64,000 nt of DNA, from the NCBI GenBank assembly GCA_963976865.1, contig CAXBLY010000007.1:1-64000 (forward strand), in the 5' to 3' direction. The notes under the pieces are model-generated. The model was not told the DNA's origin and did not search any database. It saw only the letters and a program-made list of their open reading frames with translations. Shown piece after piece: positions 25,061 to 33,915 of the stretch (its first letter is position 1; the number at the start of each line of letters is the position of its first letter). The translations under genes and the position numbers were made by a program. This DNA comes from UBA1858 sp963976865. Lineage in GTDB: Bacteria > Pseudomonadota > Gammaproteobacteria > UBA4575.

Positions 25061-26110
25061 GTGTTTCCAAAAATTTTAGACCGGAAAATTCGAATTGGTG
25101 TCGTTGGGTGTGGGCGTATTTCTAAAAACCACTTTTCTGCTATTGAAAAGCATCAAGATGATATTGAATTAGTGTCAGTGTGTGATGTTGATGAGAACGC
25201 ATTATCCAGTCACCGTAATTCAAACGTCAATTGTTATACTAGAATGTCAGATATGCTGACATCTGAAAACTTAGATTTGGTTTCTCTATGCACGCCAAGT
25301 GGGTTTCATCCAGATGAGGTTGTGCTTGCTGCAAAAAATAATATTAATGTTATGACAGAGAAGCCGATGGCTACACGGTGGCAGGACGGCATACGAATGG
25401 TTAGAGCATGCGATGAAGCGGGTGTGAGATTATTTGTTGTTAAACAAAATCGTCGTAATGCTACTTTGCAGTTACTGAAAAAAGCGCTAGATGCAAAGCG
25501 GTTCGGTTCAATTTATATGGTTCAGGTTAATGTTTTTTGGACTAGGCCTCAGGAATATTATGATTCTGCAAAGTGGCGAGGAACTTGGGAATTAGATGGC
25601 GGAGCATTTATGAATCAGGCAAGCCACTATATTGATCTATTGGATTGGTTGATTGGCCCCGTTGCTGATGTGCAAGCAATGACGGGAACCTTGGCACGCG
25701 ATATCGAGGTTGAAGATTCGGGTGTTATGAATATACGCTGGCGGAATGGAGCGTTAGGTAGTGTGAGTGTCACGATGTTGACTTATCCAAAAAATCTGGA
25801 AGGATCTATTACAATACTTGGTGAAAAAGGAAGTGTAAGAATAGGTGGAGTCGCTGTTAATGAAGTGGAGCATTGGGAATTTGAAGACAATCAAGACTAT
25901 GACGTGCAAGTCAAGGATGCTAGTTACGTAACTACATCGGTGTACGGATTTGGACACCCATTGTATTATAAAAATGTAATTGATGTAATGCGAGGAACAG
26001 CTGAGCCTGAGACAGATGGCCGAGAGGGCCTAAAGTCTCTAGAATTATTAGTAGCAACTTATTTGTCTGCACGTGATGGTAAAACCATTTCATTGCCTCT
26101 CGAATATTAA
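25061..26110 (+). CDS. wbpB: UDP-GlcNAcA 3-dehydrogenase, WbpB/WlbA-like (Gfo/Idh/MocA)
   Basis: WbpB-type enzymes oxidise C3 of UDP-N-acetylglucosaminuronic acid; the Pseudomonas and Bordetella enzymes regenerate NAD+ by reducing 2-oxoglutarate to 2-hydroxyglutarate. The product has the Rossmann motif GVVGCGRISKNHF, the family signature MTEKPMATRW, and DGGAFMNQASHYIDLLDWL with the conserved histidine. I choose GTG 25061 (349 residues) because AAGG lies eight bases upstream; an ATG at 25007 would add an unusual 18-residue hydrophobic extension without a binding site. The next two genes are the WbpD and WbpE homologues, which supports the assignment. Confidence 0.82.
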   Translation: MFPKILDRKIRIGVVGCGRISKNHFSAIEKHQDDIELVSVCDVDENALSSHRNSNVNCYTRMSDMLTSENLDLVSLCTPSGFHPDEVVLAAKNNINVMTEKPMATRWQDGIRMVRACDEAGVRLFVVKQNRRNATLQLLKKALDAKRFGSIYMVQVNVFWTRPQEYYDSAKWRGTWELDGGAFMNQASHYIDLLDWLIGPVADVQAMTGTLARDIEVEDSGVMNIRWRNGALGSVSVTMLTYPKNLEGSITILGEKGSVRIGGVAVNEVEHWEFEDNQDYDVQVKDASYVTTSVYGFGHPLYYKNVIDVMRGTAEPETDGREGLKSLELLVATYLSARDGKTISLPLEY

Positions 26111-26127
26111 ATTCATCAATAAAGACT

Positions 26128-26712
26128 GTGACTACAATAATACATTCTACAGCGATTGTTGATGATGGAGCAGAGCTAGGCGAGGGCACTAAAGTCTGGC
26201 ATTGGGTGCATGTGTGTAGTGGAGCTAAGATAGGACGTAAATGTTCACTAGGCCAGAATGTTTTCGTTGGTAATGATGTGTTCATTGGCAATAATGTGAA
26301 GATACAAAATAATGTCAGTGTCTACGATTCGGTTATTTTGGAGGATGATGTGTTTTGCGGGCCAAGTATGGTCTTCACAAATGTATATAACCCTCGGAGC
26401 GCAGTAGAACGTAAAGATGAATATCGACCGACACTAGTAAAGAAAGGAGCAACGCTAGGCGCTAACTGTACTATTGTTTGCGGTATTATTATTGGTGAAT
26501 ATGCATTTATAGGTGCGGGAGCGGTAGTTAACAAGAATGTTAAACCCTACTCGCTTATGGTAGGGGTTCCTGCGCGACATGTGGGCTGGATGAGTAGATT
26601 CGGAGAACGCTTAGATCTGCCGCTAGAAGGGAATGGTTCAGCCACTTGTAAAGCAACAGGCGATGTATACTCATTAGAAAATACAAAAATTACGTGTCAG
26701 CATAAAATATGA
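26128..26712 (+). CDS. wbpD: UDP-3-amino-GlcNAcA N-acetyltransferase, WbpD-like
   Basis: WbpD-type enzymes acetylate the 3-amino group to give UDP-2,3-diacetamido-2,3-dideoxy-glucuronic acid. The 194-residue product is a left-handed beta-helix protein: repeated hexapeptides run from about 20 to 70 (KIGRKCSLGQNVFVGNDV and similar) and again from about 105 to 140. The active-site loop FTNVYNPRSAVERKDEY is typical of the WbpD/WlbB group. Start is GTG with a weak AAAG site, 17 bases after the WbpB stop. Its stop overlaps the next ATG (ATGA). Confidence 0.85.
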   Translation: MTTIIHSTAIVDDGAELGEGTKVWHWVHVCSGAKIGRKCSLGQNVFVGNDVFIGNNVKIQNNVSVYDSVILEDDVFCGPSMVFTNVYNPRSAVERKDEYRPTLVKKGATLGANCTIVCGIIIGEYAFIGAGAVVNKNVKPYSLMVGVPARHVGWMSRFGERLDLPLEGNGSATCKATGDVYSLENTKITCQHKI

Positions 26713-27791
26713 TTCCATTTATAGATTTAAAGGCTCAGTATGAAATTCTGCAGTCCAATATACAACAACGTATAAATAATGTACTTGATCACGGGCAATA
26801 TATATTAGGTCCAGAGGTGGAAGAACTTGAAGAGAAGTTGGCAAACTTTACTGGAGCTAAACACTGTATCGCAGTTTCTAGTGGTACAGACGCATTATTA
26901 ATTAGTTTAATGGCCTTAAATGTGCAGCCTGGTGATGAAGTGATAACCACTCCATTTACATTTGTTGCAACAGCTGAGGTAATAGCACTGTTAGGTGCCA
27001 AGCCTGTATTTGTGGATATTGAGCCAGATACGTGCAATATAAATGTCAGCAAAATAGAAGCTGCTATAACCTTAAACACAAAAGCAATTATACCAGTTAG
27101 TCTTTATGGGCAACCTGCTGATATGAAAGAAATAAATATCATAGCAAATAAATTTGGTATTCGAGTTATAGAAGATGCTGCACAAAGTTTTGGCGCTATC
27201 TATCAGGGTAAAAAATCATGTAATCTATCAACGATAGGCTGTACTAGTTTTTTTCCCAGCAAGCCTCTTGGCTGTTATGGTGACGGAGGTGCTATTTTCA
27301 CAAATAATGATGATATAGCAAAAATTGCTAAAGAATTGCGAGTGCATGGACAAAGTCAGCGTTATATCCACACTCGTATTGGAATTGGAGGTCGCCTGGA
27401 TACGATACAAGCTGCTGTTTTGTTGGCAAAGTTAGAACAATTTTACTGGGAGATTGATCAGCGAGTAGTTATTGGAGAAAGATATAATGCTATGCTCGAT
27501 AGTATCGGGGTTAGTCGGGTTCAGCAACGCGCAGACCGGTCAAGTATGTATGCTCAGTATACAGTACTTATAAACGATCGAGATTCGATACAAGAAAAAT
27601 TAAAGAATGAAGGTATACCAACTGCTGTCCATTATCCGCTTCCCTTAAATTCTCAGGAAGCATACAAGCATTATTGTTGTCCTGGTTGTACTCCAGTGGC
27701 TGACGAGTTAGCGAATTGTGTAATGAGTTTGCCAATGCATCCATACCTTAGTGAACAGCATCAGGATATAATCACTCAAGCGTTGGCTTGA
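26709..27791 (+). CDS. wbpE: UDP-3-oxo-GlcNAcA aminotransferase, WbpE-like
   Basis: WbpE-type enzymes are PLP aminotransferases that convert the 3-oxo product of WbpB to the 3-amino sugar with glutamate as donor. The 360-residue DegT/DnrJ/EryC1 protein begins MIPFIDLKAQYEIL, has SSGTDAL near 58 and EDAAQSFGA near 155. The PLP lysine lies in FFPSKPLGCYGDGG at position 185, the same number as the catalytic lysine of P. aeruginosa WbpE. It overlaps wbpD by four bases. The three enzymes make a complete 3-oxidation, transamination and acetylation module; WbpA and WbpI are not in the window. Confidence 0.86.
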   Translation: MIPFIDLKAQYEILQSNIQQRINNVLDHGQYILGPEVEELEEKLANFTGAKHCIAVSSGTDALLISLMALNVQPGDEVITTPFTFVATAEVIALLGAKPVFVDIEPDTCNINVSKIEAAITLNTKAIIPVSLYGQPADMKEINIIANKFGIRVIEDAAQSFGAIYQGKKSCNLSTIGCTSFFPSKPLGCYGDGGAIFTNNDDIAKIAKELRVHGQSQRYIHTRIGIGGRLDTIQAAVLLAKLEQFYWEIDQRVVIGERYNAMLDSIGVSRVQQRADRSSMYAQYTVLINDRDSIQEKLKNEGIPTAVHYPLPLNSQEAYKHYCCPGCTPVADELANCVMSLPMHPYLSEQHQDIITQALA

Positions 27792-27864
27792 ATGATTTGC
27801 AGTTTCAACAAGCTATCCTACTTAGTTAAAAATATGTAATGCAACATGTCTGTTAGTCATAATC

Positions 27865-29073
27865 ATGAAGACATGTGATTATCTTGTAATTGGTGCGGGT
27901 GTGATAGGGTTGTGCGTCGCAAGAAATTTGCAATGTAAATACCCGGGTTCATCAATTGTTCTGATTGATAAAGAATCAAGAGTGGGTGAGCACGCAAGTG
28001 GACGTAATAGTGGTGTGCTCCACAGTGGTATTTATTATTCCGCGGATAGTTTGAAAGCTAATTTCACTCGTCAAGGGAATGAGGATTGGCAAATTTATTG
28101 TGAAGAAAAGAAACTGTCTATTGATAAGTGTGGAAAGTTAATAATTGCATCTACTGAAGATGAAGTTCTAGGTTTTGAGGAATTGCTCAATAGAGGGAAA
28201 AACAATCAAGTAAATGTGCAGTATGTCTCTACAGAGGAAATTGCTGAAATTGACCCATTTGCTAAAAGCAATTATCCAGCACTATTTGTACCATCGACTG
28301 CTACAGTAAACCCTGTAGAGATAATTGAATCGATTAAGAATGAGTTTGTTAGTAACGGTGGCGAACTGTTAAATGACTGCGCTTATATTAGTAGAAAAAG
28401 TAATAATGACGCGAAGACAAGTTTTGGCATCATTTCTGCCGGCTATATGATTAACTGTGCAGGATTATATGCGGATAAGGTTGCTCATGAATTTGGTTTT
28501 GGCGCGCGCTACAAGATTTTACCCTTTAAAGGACTATACTTATATGCGCAACAAGAAATTAATGTGCCACGTACACACATATATCCTGTGCCAGATTTGC
28601 ACAATCCCTTTCTCGGAGTGCATCTTACTCGCACCATGAGCGGCGGAGTGAAGATAGGTCCAACTGCTATACCAGCACTTTGGCGTGAGAATTATCGTGG
28701 CTTTGATAATTTTAAGTTTCCAGAAATGATTGATATTTTTCATACTGAAATGAAAATGTTTTTAGGAAATTATAATAACTTTAGAAGTTTGGCTTGGGCG
28801 GAGCTGCAAAAACAAAGTAAAGGAAAACTAATTAATAGCGCTGGTAGATTGGTTGATAAAGTGAATGAAATGGGATTTACCCGTTGGGGAAAGACAGGAA
28901 TTAGAGCTCAATTATTCGATCTTCAATATAAAAAATTAGAGATGGATTTTGTATTGGAAGGTGACGAGCACACTTTGCATGTGCTGAATGCTGTGTCACC
29001 TGCTTTTACCTGTGCTTTACCATTTGCTAAGCATATTGTTGATACAATGGTTAACTTAAGGAGTGGTGTATGA
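27865..29073 (+). CDS. L-2-hydroxyglutarate oxidase/dehydrogenase homologue (LhgO-like)
   Basis: LhgO-family flavoproteins oxidise L-2-hydroxyglutarate to 2-oxoglutarate. The 402-residue product has the FAD-binding loop DYLVIGAGVIGLC (GxGxxG at 10-15), GEHASGRNSGVLHSGIYY, and the C-terminal SPAFTCALPFAKHIVD; length agrees with E. coli LhgO (422). It is embedded in the glycan operon, 73 bases after wbpE and overlapping the next epimerase gene (ATGA). WbpB-type dehydrogenases release 2-hydroxyglutarate, so a recycling role is a strong contextual guess. An action on a glycan precursor is the alternative. Confidence 0.8.
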   Translation: MKTCDYLVIGAGVIGLCVARNLQCKYPGSSIVLIDKESRVGEHASGRNSGVLHSGIYYSADSLKANFTRQGNEDWQIYCEEKKLSIDKCGKLIIASTEDEVLGFEELLNRGKNNQVNVQYVSTEEIAEIDPFAKSNYPALFVPSTATVNPVEIIESIKNEFVSNGGELLNDCAYISRKSNNDAKTSFGIISAGYMINCAGLYADKVAHEFGFGARYKILPFKGLYLYAQQEINVPRTHIYPVPDLHNPFLGVHLTRTMSGGVKIGPTAIPALWRENYRGFDNFKFPEMIDIFHTEMKMFLGNYNNFRSLAWAELQKQSKGKLINSAGRLVDKVNEMGFTRWGKTGIRAQLFDLQYKKLEMDFVLEGDEHTLHVLNAVSPAFTCALPFAKHIVDTMVNLRSGV

Positions 29074-30071
29074 ATTTGCAAGGTAAAAAATTAGTTTTAA
29101 TTGGTGGCGCCGGATTAATAGGTTCACATACGGCAGATGAGTTATTAAAAGAAGATGTTAAAGAAATCATAATATATGATAACTTTGTTCGCGGTAGCAT
29201 TGAGAACTTGGAAAGCGCGCTAAATGATCCTCGCGTCAAAATATATGATGTTGGTGGTGATATTATGCAAACTGATATTCTTGCATCGGCACTACAAAAT
29301 GCTGATGGGGTATTTCATTTTGCAGCTTTATGGTTGTTGCAATGCCATGATTATCCGCGTAGTGCTTTTGATGTCAATGTTAATGGTACGTTCAACATTA
29401 TGGAAGCCTGCATAAAATGTAATGTTAAAAGGCTTGTGTATTCATCTTCAGCAAGTGTTTATGGTGATGCAGTTCGAGAGCCAATGGACGAAGATCATCC
29501 GTTCAATAATATGAATTTTTATGGTGCTACTAAAATTGCAGGTGAGGCAATGCTGCGAGCGTTTCATCATAGATATGAGCTGGATTATGTTGGTCTTCGA
29601 TACATGAATGTCTATGGACCAAGACAGGATTATCATGGCGCCTATATAGCAGTAATCATGAAAATGTTAGATGCAATTGATCGCGGTGAAGGACCAACCA
29701 TATTGGGAGATGGCTCTGAAGCTTTTGATTTTGTTGCTGTACAGGATTGTGGTAAAGCAAATGTGTGTGCAATGAAGGCAGATACAACGGATAGATTTTA
29801 CAATGTGGGCACGGGGAAAAGGACTTCTCTTAAGGAATTGGCTGAGCTGTTATTAGAGATTACTGATTGTAAACATGAGATTAATTATGCTCCCCGTAGT
29901 CAAGCCACATTGGTGCGAAATCGAATTGGTGATCCTGAAAGAGCTATTAGGGAAATTGGTTTTGAGGCGCAGCTTGATTTAGCAGCAGGGCTTGGACAAT
30001 TAGTAGAATGGAGAGCCAACCATATTGCACAAGTAAAAGCACGTAGAAAAGCAGTTGGATTGCAAGATTAA
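29070..30071 (+). CDS. NAD-dependent sugar epimerase/dehydratase (extended SDR)
   Basis: An extended short-chain dehydrogenase acting on a nucleotide sugar, probably a 4-epimerase. The 333-residue product has the NAD loop IGGAGLIGSH (12-18), FHFAALW near 83, catalytic Ser at 125-127 (YSSSASVYG) and the Tyr-Lys pair Y151/K155 (YGATK). GLRYMNVYGPRQDYHGAY is a substrate-site segment of UDP-hexose epimerases. The Leu in GGAGLIG replaces the usual Phe. AAGGAG precedes its ATG, which overlaps the LhgO-like stop. The natural substrate may be the UDP-diacetamido uronate (conversion to the galacto form), but that is inference. Confidence 0.8.
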   Translation: MNLQGKKLVLIGGAGLIGSHTADELLKEDVKEIIIYDNFVRGSIENLESALNDPRVKIYDVGGDIMQTDILASALQNADGVFHFAALWLLQCHDYPRSAFDVNVNGTFNIMEACIKCNVKRLVYSSSASVYGDAVREPMDEDHPFNNMNFYGATKIAGEAMLRAFHHRYELDYVGLRYMNVYGPRQDYHGAYIAVIMKMLDAIDRGEGPTILGDGSEAFDFVAVQDCGKANVCAMKADTTDRFYNVGTGKRTSLKELAELLLEITDCKHEINYAPRSQATLVRNRIGDPERAIREIGFEAQLDLAAGLGQLVEWRANHIAQVKARRKAVGLQD

Positions 30072-30084
30072 TTGGCTGTAAATT

Positions 30085-31965
30085 ATGTGCGGAATAGTTG
30101 GAATTGTACATCTAGATGGCGAGTCAGTTTCTCCGGTTGTGTTGAAAAAAATGACTGATGCGATAGCGCATCGAGGTCCAGATGGTGAAGGGCAATGGAT
30201 AGATGGTAATGTTGGTTTGGGTCATCGTCGATTAGCAATAATAGACCTGTCGCCTGCAGGGCATCAGCCTATGATGAATAAAAGTAAGCGCTATGTGCTC
30301 AGTTATAATGGAGAGATATACAATTATAAAGAAATACGCGCTGAATTAGAGGTGTCAGGATATACGTTCCGCTCTAAGACAGATACAGAGGTTGTTCTGA
30401 ATGCGCTGGACTGTTGGGGAACTAAAGCATTGATGCGTTTTAATGGTATGTTTGCGATAGGATTATGGGATTGCAAAGATCGTACCTTGTTACTGGCGCG
30501 AGATCGTTATGGTATAAAACCTTTGTATGTGGGGATACATGATAGAACGATTTCATTTGGCTCTGAGCAAAAAGCAATATTGGCCCAATCTGAATTTGAA
30601 CGAAATATTGATAAGGAATCTTTGCTTGAATATTTCACATTCCAAAATCTATTTACGGATAAAACTCTGCTTAAGAATATTCACATGATTCCAGCAGGGT
30701 GTTATGCAGAGTTAGACTTGAAAATGAAATCTCCACAGTTAAAAGAGACTAGATATTGGGATTATCATTTTTGTGAGCCAGATTATCCTAATGAACATGA
30801 AGAGTATAAAGAAGAATTAGATCGGCTTTTCAAGCAAGCAGTCAATCGTCAGTTGGTTACTGATGTGGAAATTGGCAGTTATCTAAGTGGTGGAATGGAT
30901 TCTGGTTCAATTACAGCTGTAGCTGCTCAATCATTCTCTTATCTTAAGACATTCACGTGTGGTTTTGATTTGAGTTCTGCATCTGGTATAGAGCTGGGAT
31001 TTGATGAACGTGTTAGGGCTGAAGCGATGTCAGCGAAGTTTAAGACAGAGCATTATGAGATGGTGTTGAAAGCTGGTGATATGGAGCGATGCTTGCCAAA
31101 GTTGGCTTTGCATTTAGAGGAGCCTAGAGTGGGTCAAAGTTATCCTAACTATTATGTAGCTCAACTGGCTAGTAAGTTCGTTAAGGTGGTGCTATCAGGT
31201 GCAGGGGGAGACGAACTATTTGGTGGTTATCCTTGGCGCTATTATCGAGCAGTGGTGAATCAAGACTTCGAACATTATGTTGATCAATATTATGTCTTTT
31301 GGCAAAGGCTTATACCTAATTCTGAAATATCAAAAGTATTTTCACCTATCTGGGGTGATGTCAAACATGTTTGGACGCGAGATATATTCAAAGATGTATT
31401 TTCAACACATGAAAATGAATTAAATAGTCCTGAAGACTATATTAATCATTCGCTTTATTTTGAAGCGAAGACTTTTTTACATGGACTATTTGTTGTGGAA
31501 GATAAACTTAGTATGGCGCATGGTTTAGAAACGCGCGTGCCATTTATGGATAACGATCTTGTCGATTTTGCGATGACTTGCCCGGTGAGCTTGAAATTAA
31601 ATAATTTAGATAATGTGGTTCGTTTGAATGAAAATGAACCAGGGCATAAAACAGCAAAATATTTTCAGAAGACAAAAGATGGTAAGCAAATACTTCGTGA
31701 TGTAATGCAACGATATATACCGGGTGAAATTACTAATGCTGAAAAGCAGGGATTTTCATCACCCGATGCAAGTTGGTTTAAAGGCGAAAGCATTGACTTT
31801 GTTAGGGAAAAACTTCTAAATGATAATGCCAGGATTTATGAATTGCTCGATAAGTCTGCTGTAAAATCGTTGATTCAGCAGCACTTAAAAGGAGAACAGA
31901 ATCGCAGATTGTTAATATGGTCTTTGCTAAATGTTGAGGAGTGGCTGGAATCTACAATTAATTGA
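30085..31965 (+). CDS. AsnB-like glutamine-dependent amidotransferase (2)
   Basis: This is the second AsnB-type enzyme of the cluster, 626 residues, distinct from the one at 21682. It keeps Cys2 (MCGIVGIVHLDG), the glutaminase segment HRRLAIIDLSPAGHQP, the ATP loop YLSGGMDSGSITAV and LSGAGGDELFGGYPWRYY. It lies between two sugar epimerase-like genes and upstream of a formyltransferase, so amidation of a uronic acid carboxylate is likelier than free asparagine synthesis. It follows the epimerase by 13 bases. Confidence 0.84.
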   Translation: MCGIVGIVHLDGESVSPVVLKKMTDAIAHRGPDGEGQWIDGNVGLGHRRLAIIDLSPAGHQPMMNKSKRYVLSYNGEIYNYKEIRAELEVSGYTFRSKTDTEVVLNALDCWGTKALMRFNGMFAIGLWDCKDRTLLLARDRYGIKPLYVGIHDRTISFGSEQKAILAQSEFERNIDKESLLEYFTFQNLFTDKTLLKNIHMIPAGCYAELDLKMKSPQLKETRYWDYHFCEPDYPNEHEEYKEELDRLFKQAVNRQLVTDVEIGSYLSGGMDSGSITAVAAQSFSYLKTFTCGFDLSSASGIELGFDERVRAEAMSAKFKTEHYEMVLKAGDMERCLPKLALHLEEPRVGQSYPNYYVAQLASKFVKVVLSGAGGDELFGGYPWRYYRAVVNQDFEHYVDQYYVFWQRLIPNSEISKVFSPIWGDVKHVWTRDIFKDVFSTHENELNSPEDYINHSLYFEAKTFLHGLFVVEDKLSMAHGLETRVPFMDNDLVDFAMTCPVSLKLNNLDNVVRLNENEPGHKTAKYFQKTKDGKQILRDVMQRYIPGEITNAEKQGFSSPDASWFKGESIDFVREKLLNDNARIYELLDKSAVKSLIQQHLKGEQNRRLLIWSLLNVEEWLESTIN

Positions 31966-32080
31966 AAACTTAATTACCGGTTATTCTCGCTAGCATGGAT
32001 GAGTAATCAATTTTATTTGGCGAAATAAATTAAACAAATCATATTGATAGATATTACTTTCACTAAAGGCAAGGTAGATA

Positions 32081-32953
32081 TTGCAACAAAAAAAATTAAT
32101 CTTGGTTACTGGGGCAAATGGTCTATTAGGACATAGTTTGTTGAAAGGGTTGTGTGAAATATCTAACGTTCATGCATTGGTTAGGGCTATGCCTGAAGAT
32201 CCTGTGCCTAAGGTTGATTATCAAGTAATAGATCTAGGAGGAGCATGGCATGCTGAAGAATTACCGAGAGGAGTAGATGTAGTAATACATTTGGCGCAGT
32301 CGAATAATTTCAGAAATTTTCCCGGACAAGCTATGGATGTATTTAATATCAATGTTGGGTCAACTGCAAAGTTACTAGATTTCTCCTGTAAATCTGGCGT
32401 TGAAAAATTCTTTTATGCTTCTTCTGGAGGTGTCTATGGTTCTGGAGAAGCAATTTTTAAAGAAGATTTTCCAGTCTCACCATATGAGAAATTAGGATAT
32501 TATTTGGCAAGCAAAGTGTGTGGAGAAGCGTTAGTTAAGAGTTATGCGGAAATTATACAAACAGTAGTTTTAAGACCATTTTTTATTTACGGTCAGAGGC
32601 AAAACAGAACAATGCTTATTCCGAGGTTGGTAGATAGTATAAAAAATAAAAATTCTATTTCTCTTCAAGGTGATAATGGTATATGTATAAATCCTATATA
32701 TGTTAGTGATGCGGTAGATGCTATTAAGTCTGCGATAAAAACAGAAAAGAGCGCTACATTTAATATTGCAGGACCTGAAGTTCTCTCTTTGCGAGATATT
32801 TGCGACATTATAGGGAGGCAACTAGGAATAAAACCAATCTATGAGGTACAAAATAAAGCGCCTAATAATCTAGTTGGTGATATTAGTTTAATGAAAGAAG
32901 CGTTACTCGATCCTAAAGTCAGATTGGATGAAGGTATACGTGATTTAATTTAA
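32081..32953 (+). CDS. NAD-dependent epimerase/dehydratase family protein
   Basis: A 290-residue extended SDR protein, shorter than the epimerase at 29070. It begins with TTG, preceded by AAGG at a good distance. The NAD loop is VTGANGLLGHSL. YASSGGVYGSG supplies the Ser region and YYLASKVCGEAL the Tyr-Lys pair. RPFFIYGQRQNRTMLIPRLV is a typical substrate segment. The C-terminal part is short, so it may be a reductase or dehydratase of a 4-keto sugar; the exact reaction is not readable. The 115-base gap before it shows no terminator. Confidence 0.75.
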   Translation: MQQKKLILVTGANGLLGHSLLKGLCEISNVHALVRAMPEDPVPKVDYQVIDLGGAWHAEELPRGVDVVIHLAQSNNFRNFPGQAMDVFNINVGSTAKLLDFSCKSGVEKFFYASSGGVYGSGEAIFKEDFPVSPYEKLGYYLASKVCGEALVKSYAEIIQTVVLRPFFIYGQRQNRTMLIPRLVDSIKNKNSISLQGDNGICINPIYVSDAVDAIKSAIKTEKSATFNIAGPEVLSLRDICDIIGRQLGIKPIYEVQNKAPNNLVGDISLMKEALLDPKVRLDEGIRDLI

Positions 32954-33006
32954 CCATTTATTTACACTATGCTAAATCTATCAGCGTAATTAAGTAATAT
33001 ACGTAT

Positions 33007-33915
33007 ATGAATCAATCGAAAAAACTAGTAATGTGCGGTTGCCATACTGGAGGTTCAAAAGCCATAGAAAAATTATTAAGTGCCGGATATAAATTTGACT
33101 ATTTTGTGTGTTTAACGCCTGAAATGTCAGAAAACTATCTGGTCTCTGGGTATTATGATTATCGGCCGTTGGCAAAAAAAATGAATATTCCAATATATGT
33201 ACCAGAAACGTATTCATTGAATTCAAGACGAGATATAAACTTTTTTGTAGAAGAAAAATTTGATCTGCTAATTCAAGGTGGTTGGCAGCGACTATTTCCT
33301 GAAGAAGTGTTAAATAGTTTAAGAATTGGTGCGCTTGGGCTGCATGGTAGCTCAGATATGCTTCCTAAGGGACGCGGCCGCTCTCCAATGAATTGGTCGC
33401 TAATAGAAGATAAAAAACGATTTATTATGCACCTATTTATGATTAAGCCGGGGATCGATAATGGTGATATTTTGGCCATTCAGGATTTTGACATAACTCC
33501 ATACGATGATATCGAGACGCTTTATTATAAATACGGAATTGTCTATCAAAGACTTTTGAAGAGTGAATTACCAAAAATATTAAATGGACAATATTCTTTT
33601 ATCCCGCAAAAAGGTATCCCTAGTTATTATCAAAAACGTACATCTGAAGATGGTAGTATTGATTGGGAGGAAATGGATGTATGGACAATCCATAATTTTA
33701 TAAGAGCTCAAACTTCTCCGTATCCTGGTGCGTATGGATTGATTAACAATAAAAATATTATTATTTGGCGTGCTAGGGTATTCGATACAAGGATTAGGTA
33801 TGAAGAGGCATGTTATGGAGACTGTGTAGAAAGATTTGGTAATAAGCTCCTTATTAATTGTAGAGGTGGGTTGTTGTTGATTGATGAATGGCAGGAAAAA
33901 ATTAGGAAATTATGA
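33007..33915 (+). CDS. Sugar N-formyltransferase-like protein (Fmt family)
   Basis: The product resembles the methionyl-tRNA formyltransferase fold used by sugar N-formyltransferases, which place a formyl group from N10-formyl-tetrahydrofolate on an amino sugar. The segment LGLHGSSDMLPKGRGRSP with WSL after it and the later PGIDNGDILAIQ match the core. His113 and Asp151 of the catalytic triad are present, but the Asn two residues before the His is Gly111 here. The 302-residue length includes a C-terminal domain with RAQTSPYPGAYG, as in ArnA-like and Fmt enzymes. An amino-sugar substrate is likely from context; catalysis without the Asn needs testing. Confidence 0.72.
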   Translation: MNQSKKLVMCGCHTGGSKAIEKLLSAGYKFDYFVCLTPEMSENYLVSGYYDYRPLAKKMNIPIYVPETYSLNSRRDINFFVEEKFDLLIQGGWQRLFPEEVLNSLRIGALGLHGSSDMLPKGRGRSPMNWSLIEDKKRFIMHLFMIKPGIDNGDILAIQDFDITPYDDIETLYYKYGIVYQRLLKSELPKILNGQYSFIPQKGIPSYYQKRTSEDGSIDWEEMDVWTIHNFIRAQTSPYPGAYGLINNKNIIIWRARVFDTRIRYEEACYGDCVERFGNKLLINCRGGLLLIDEWQEKIRKL

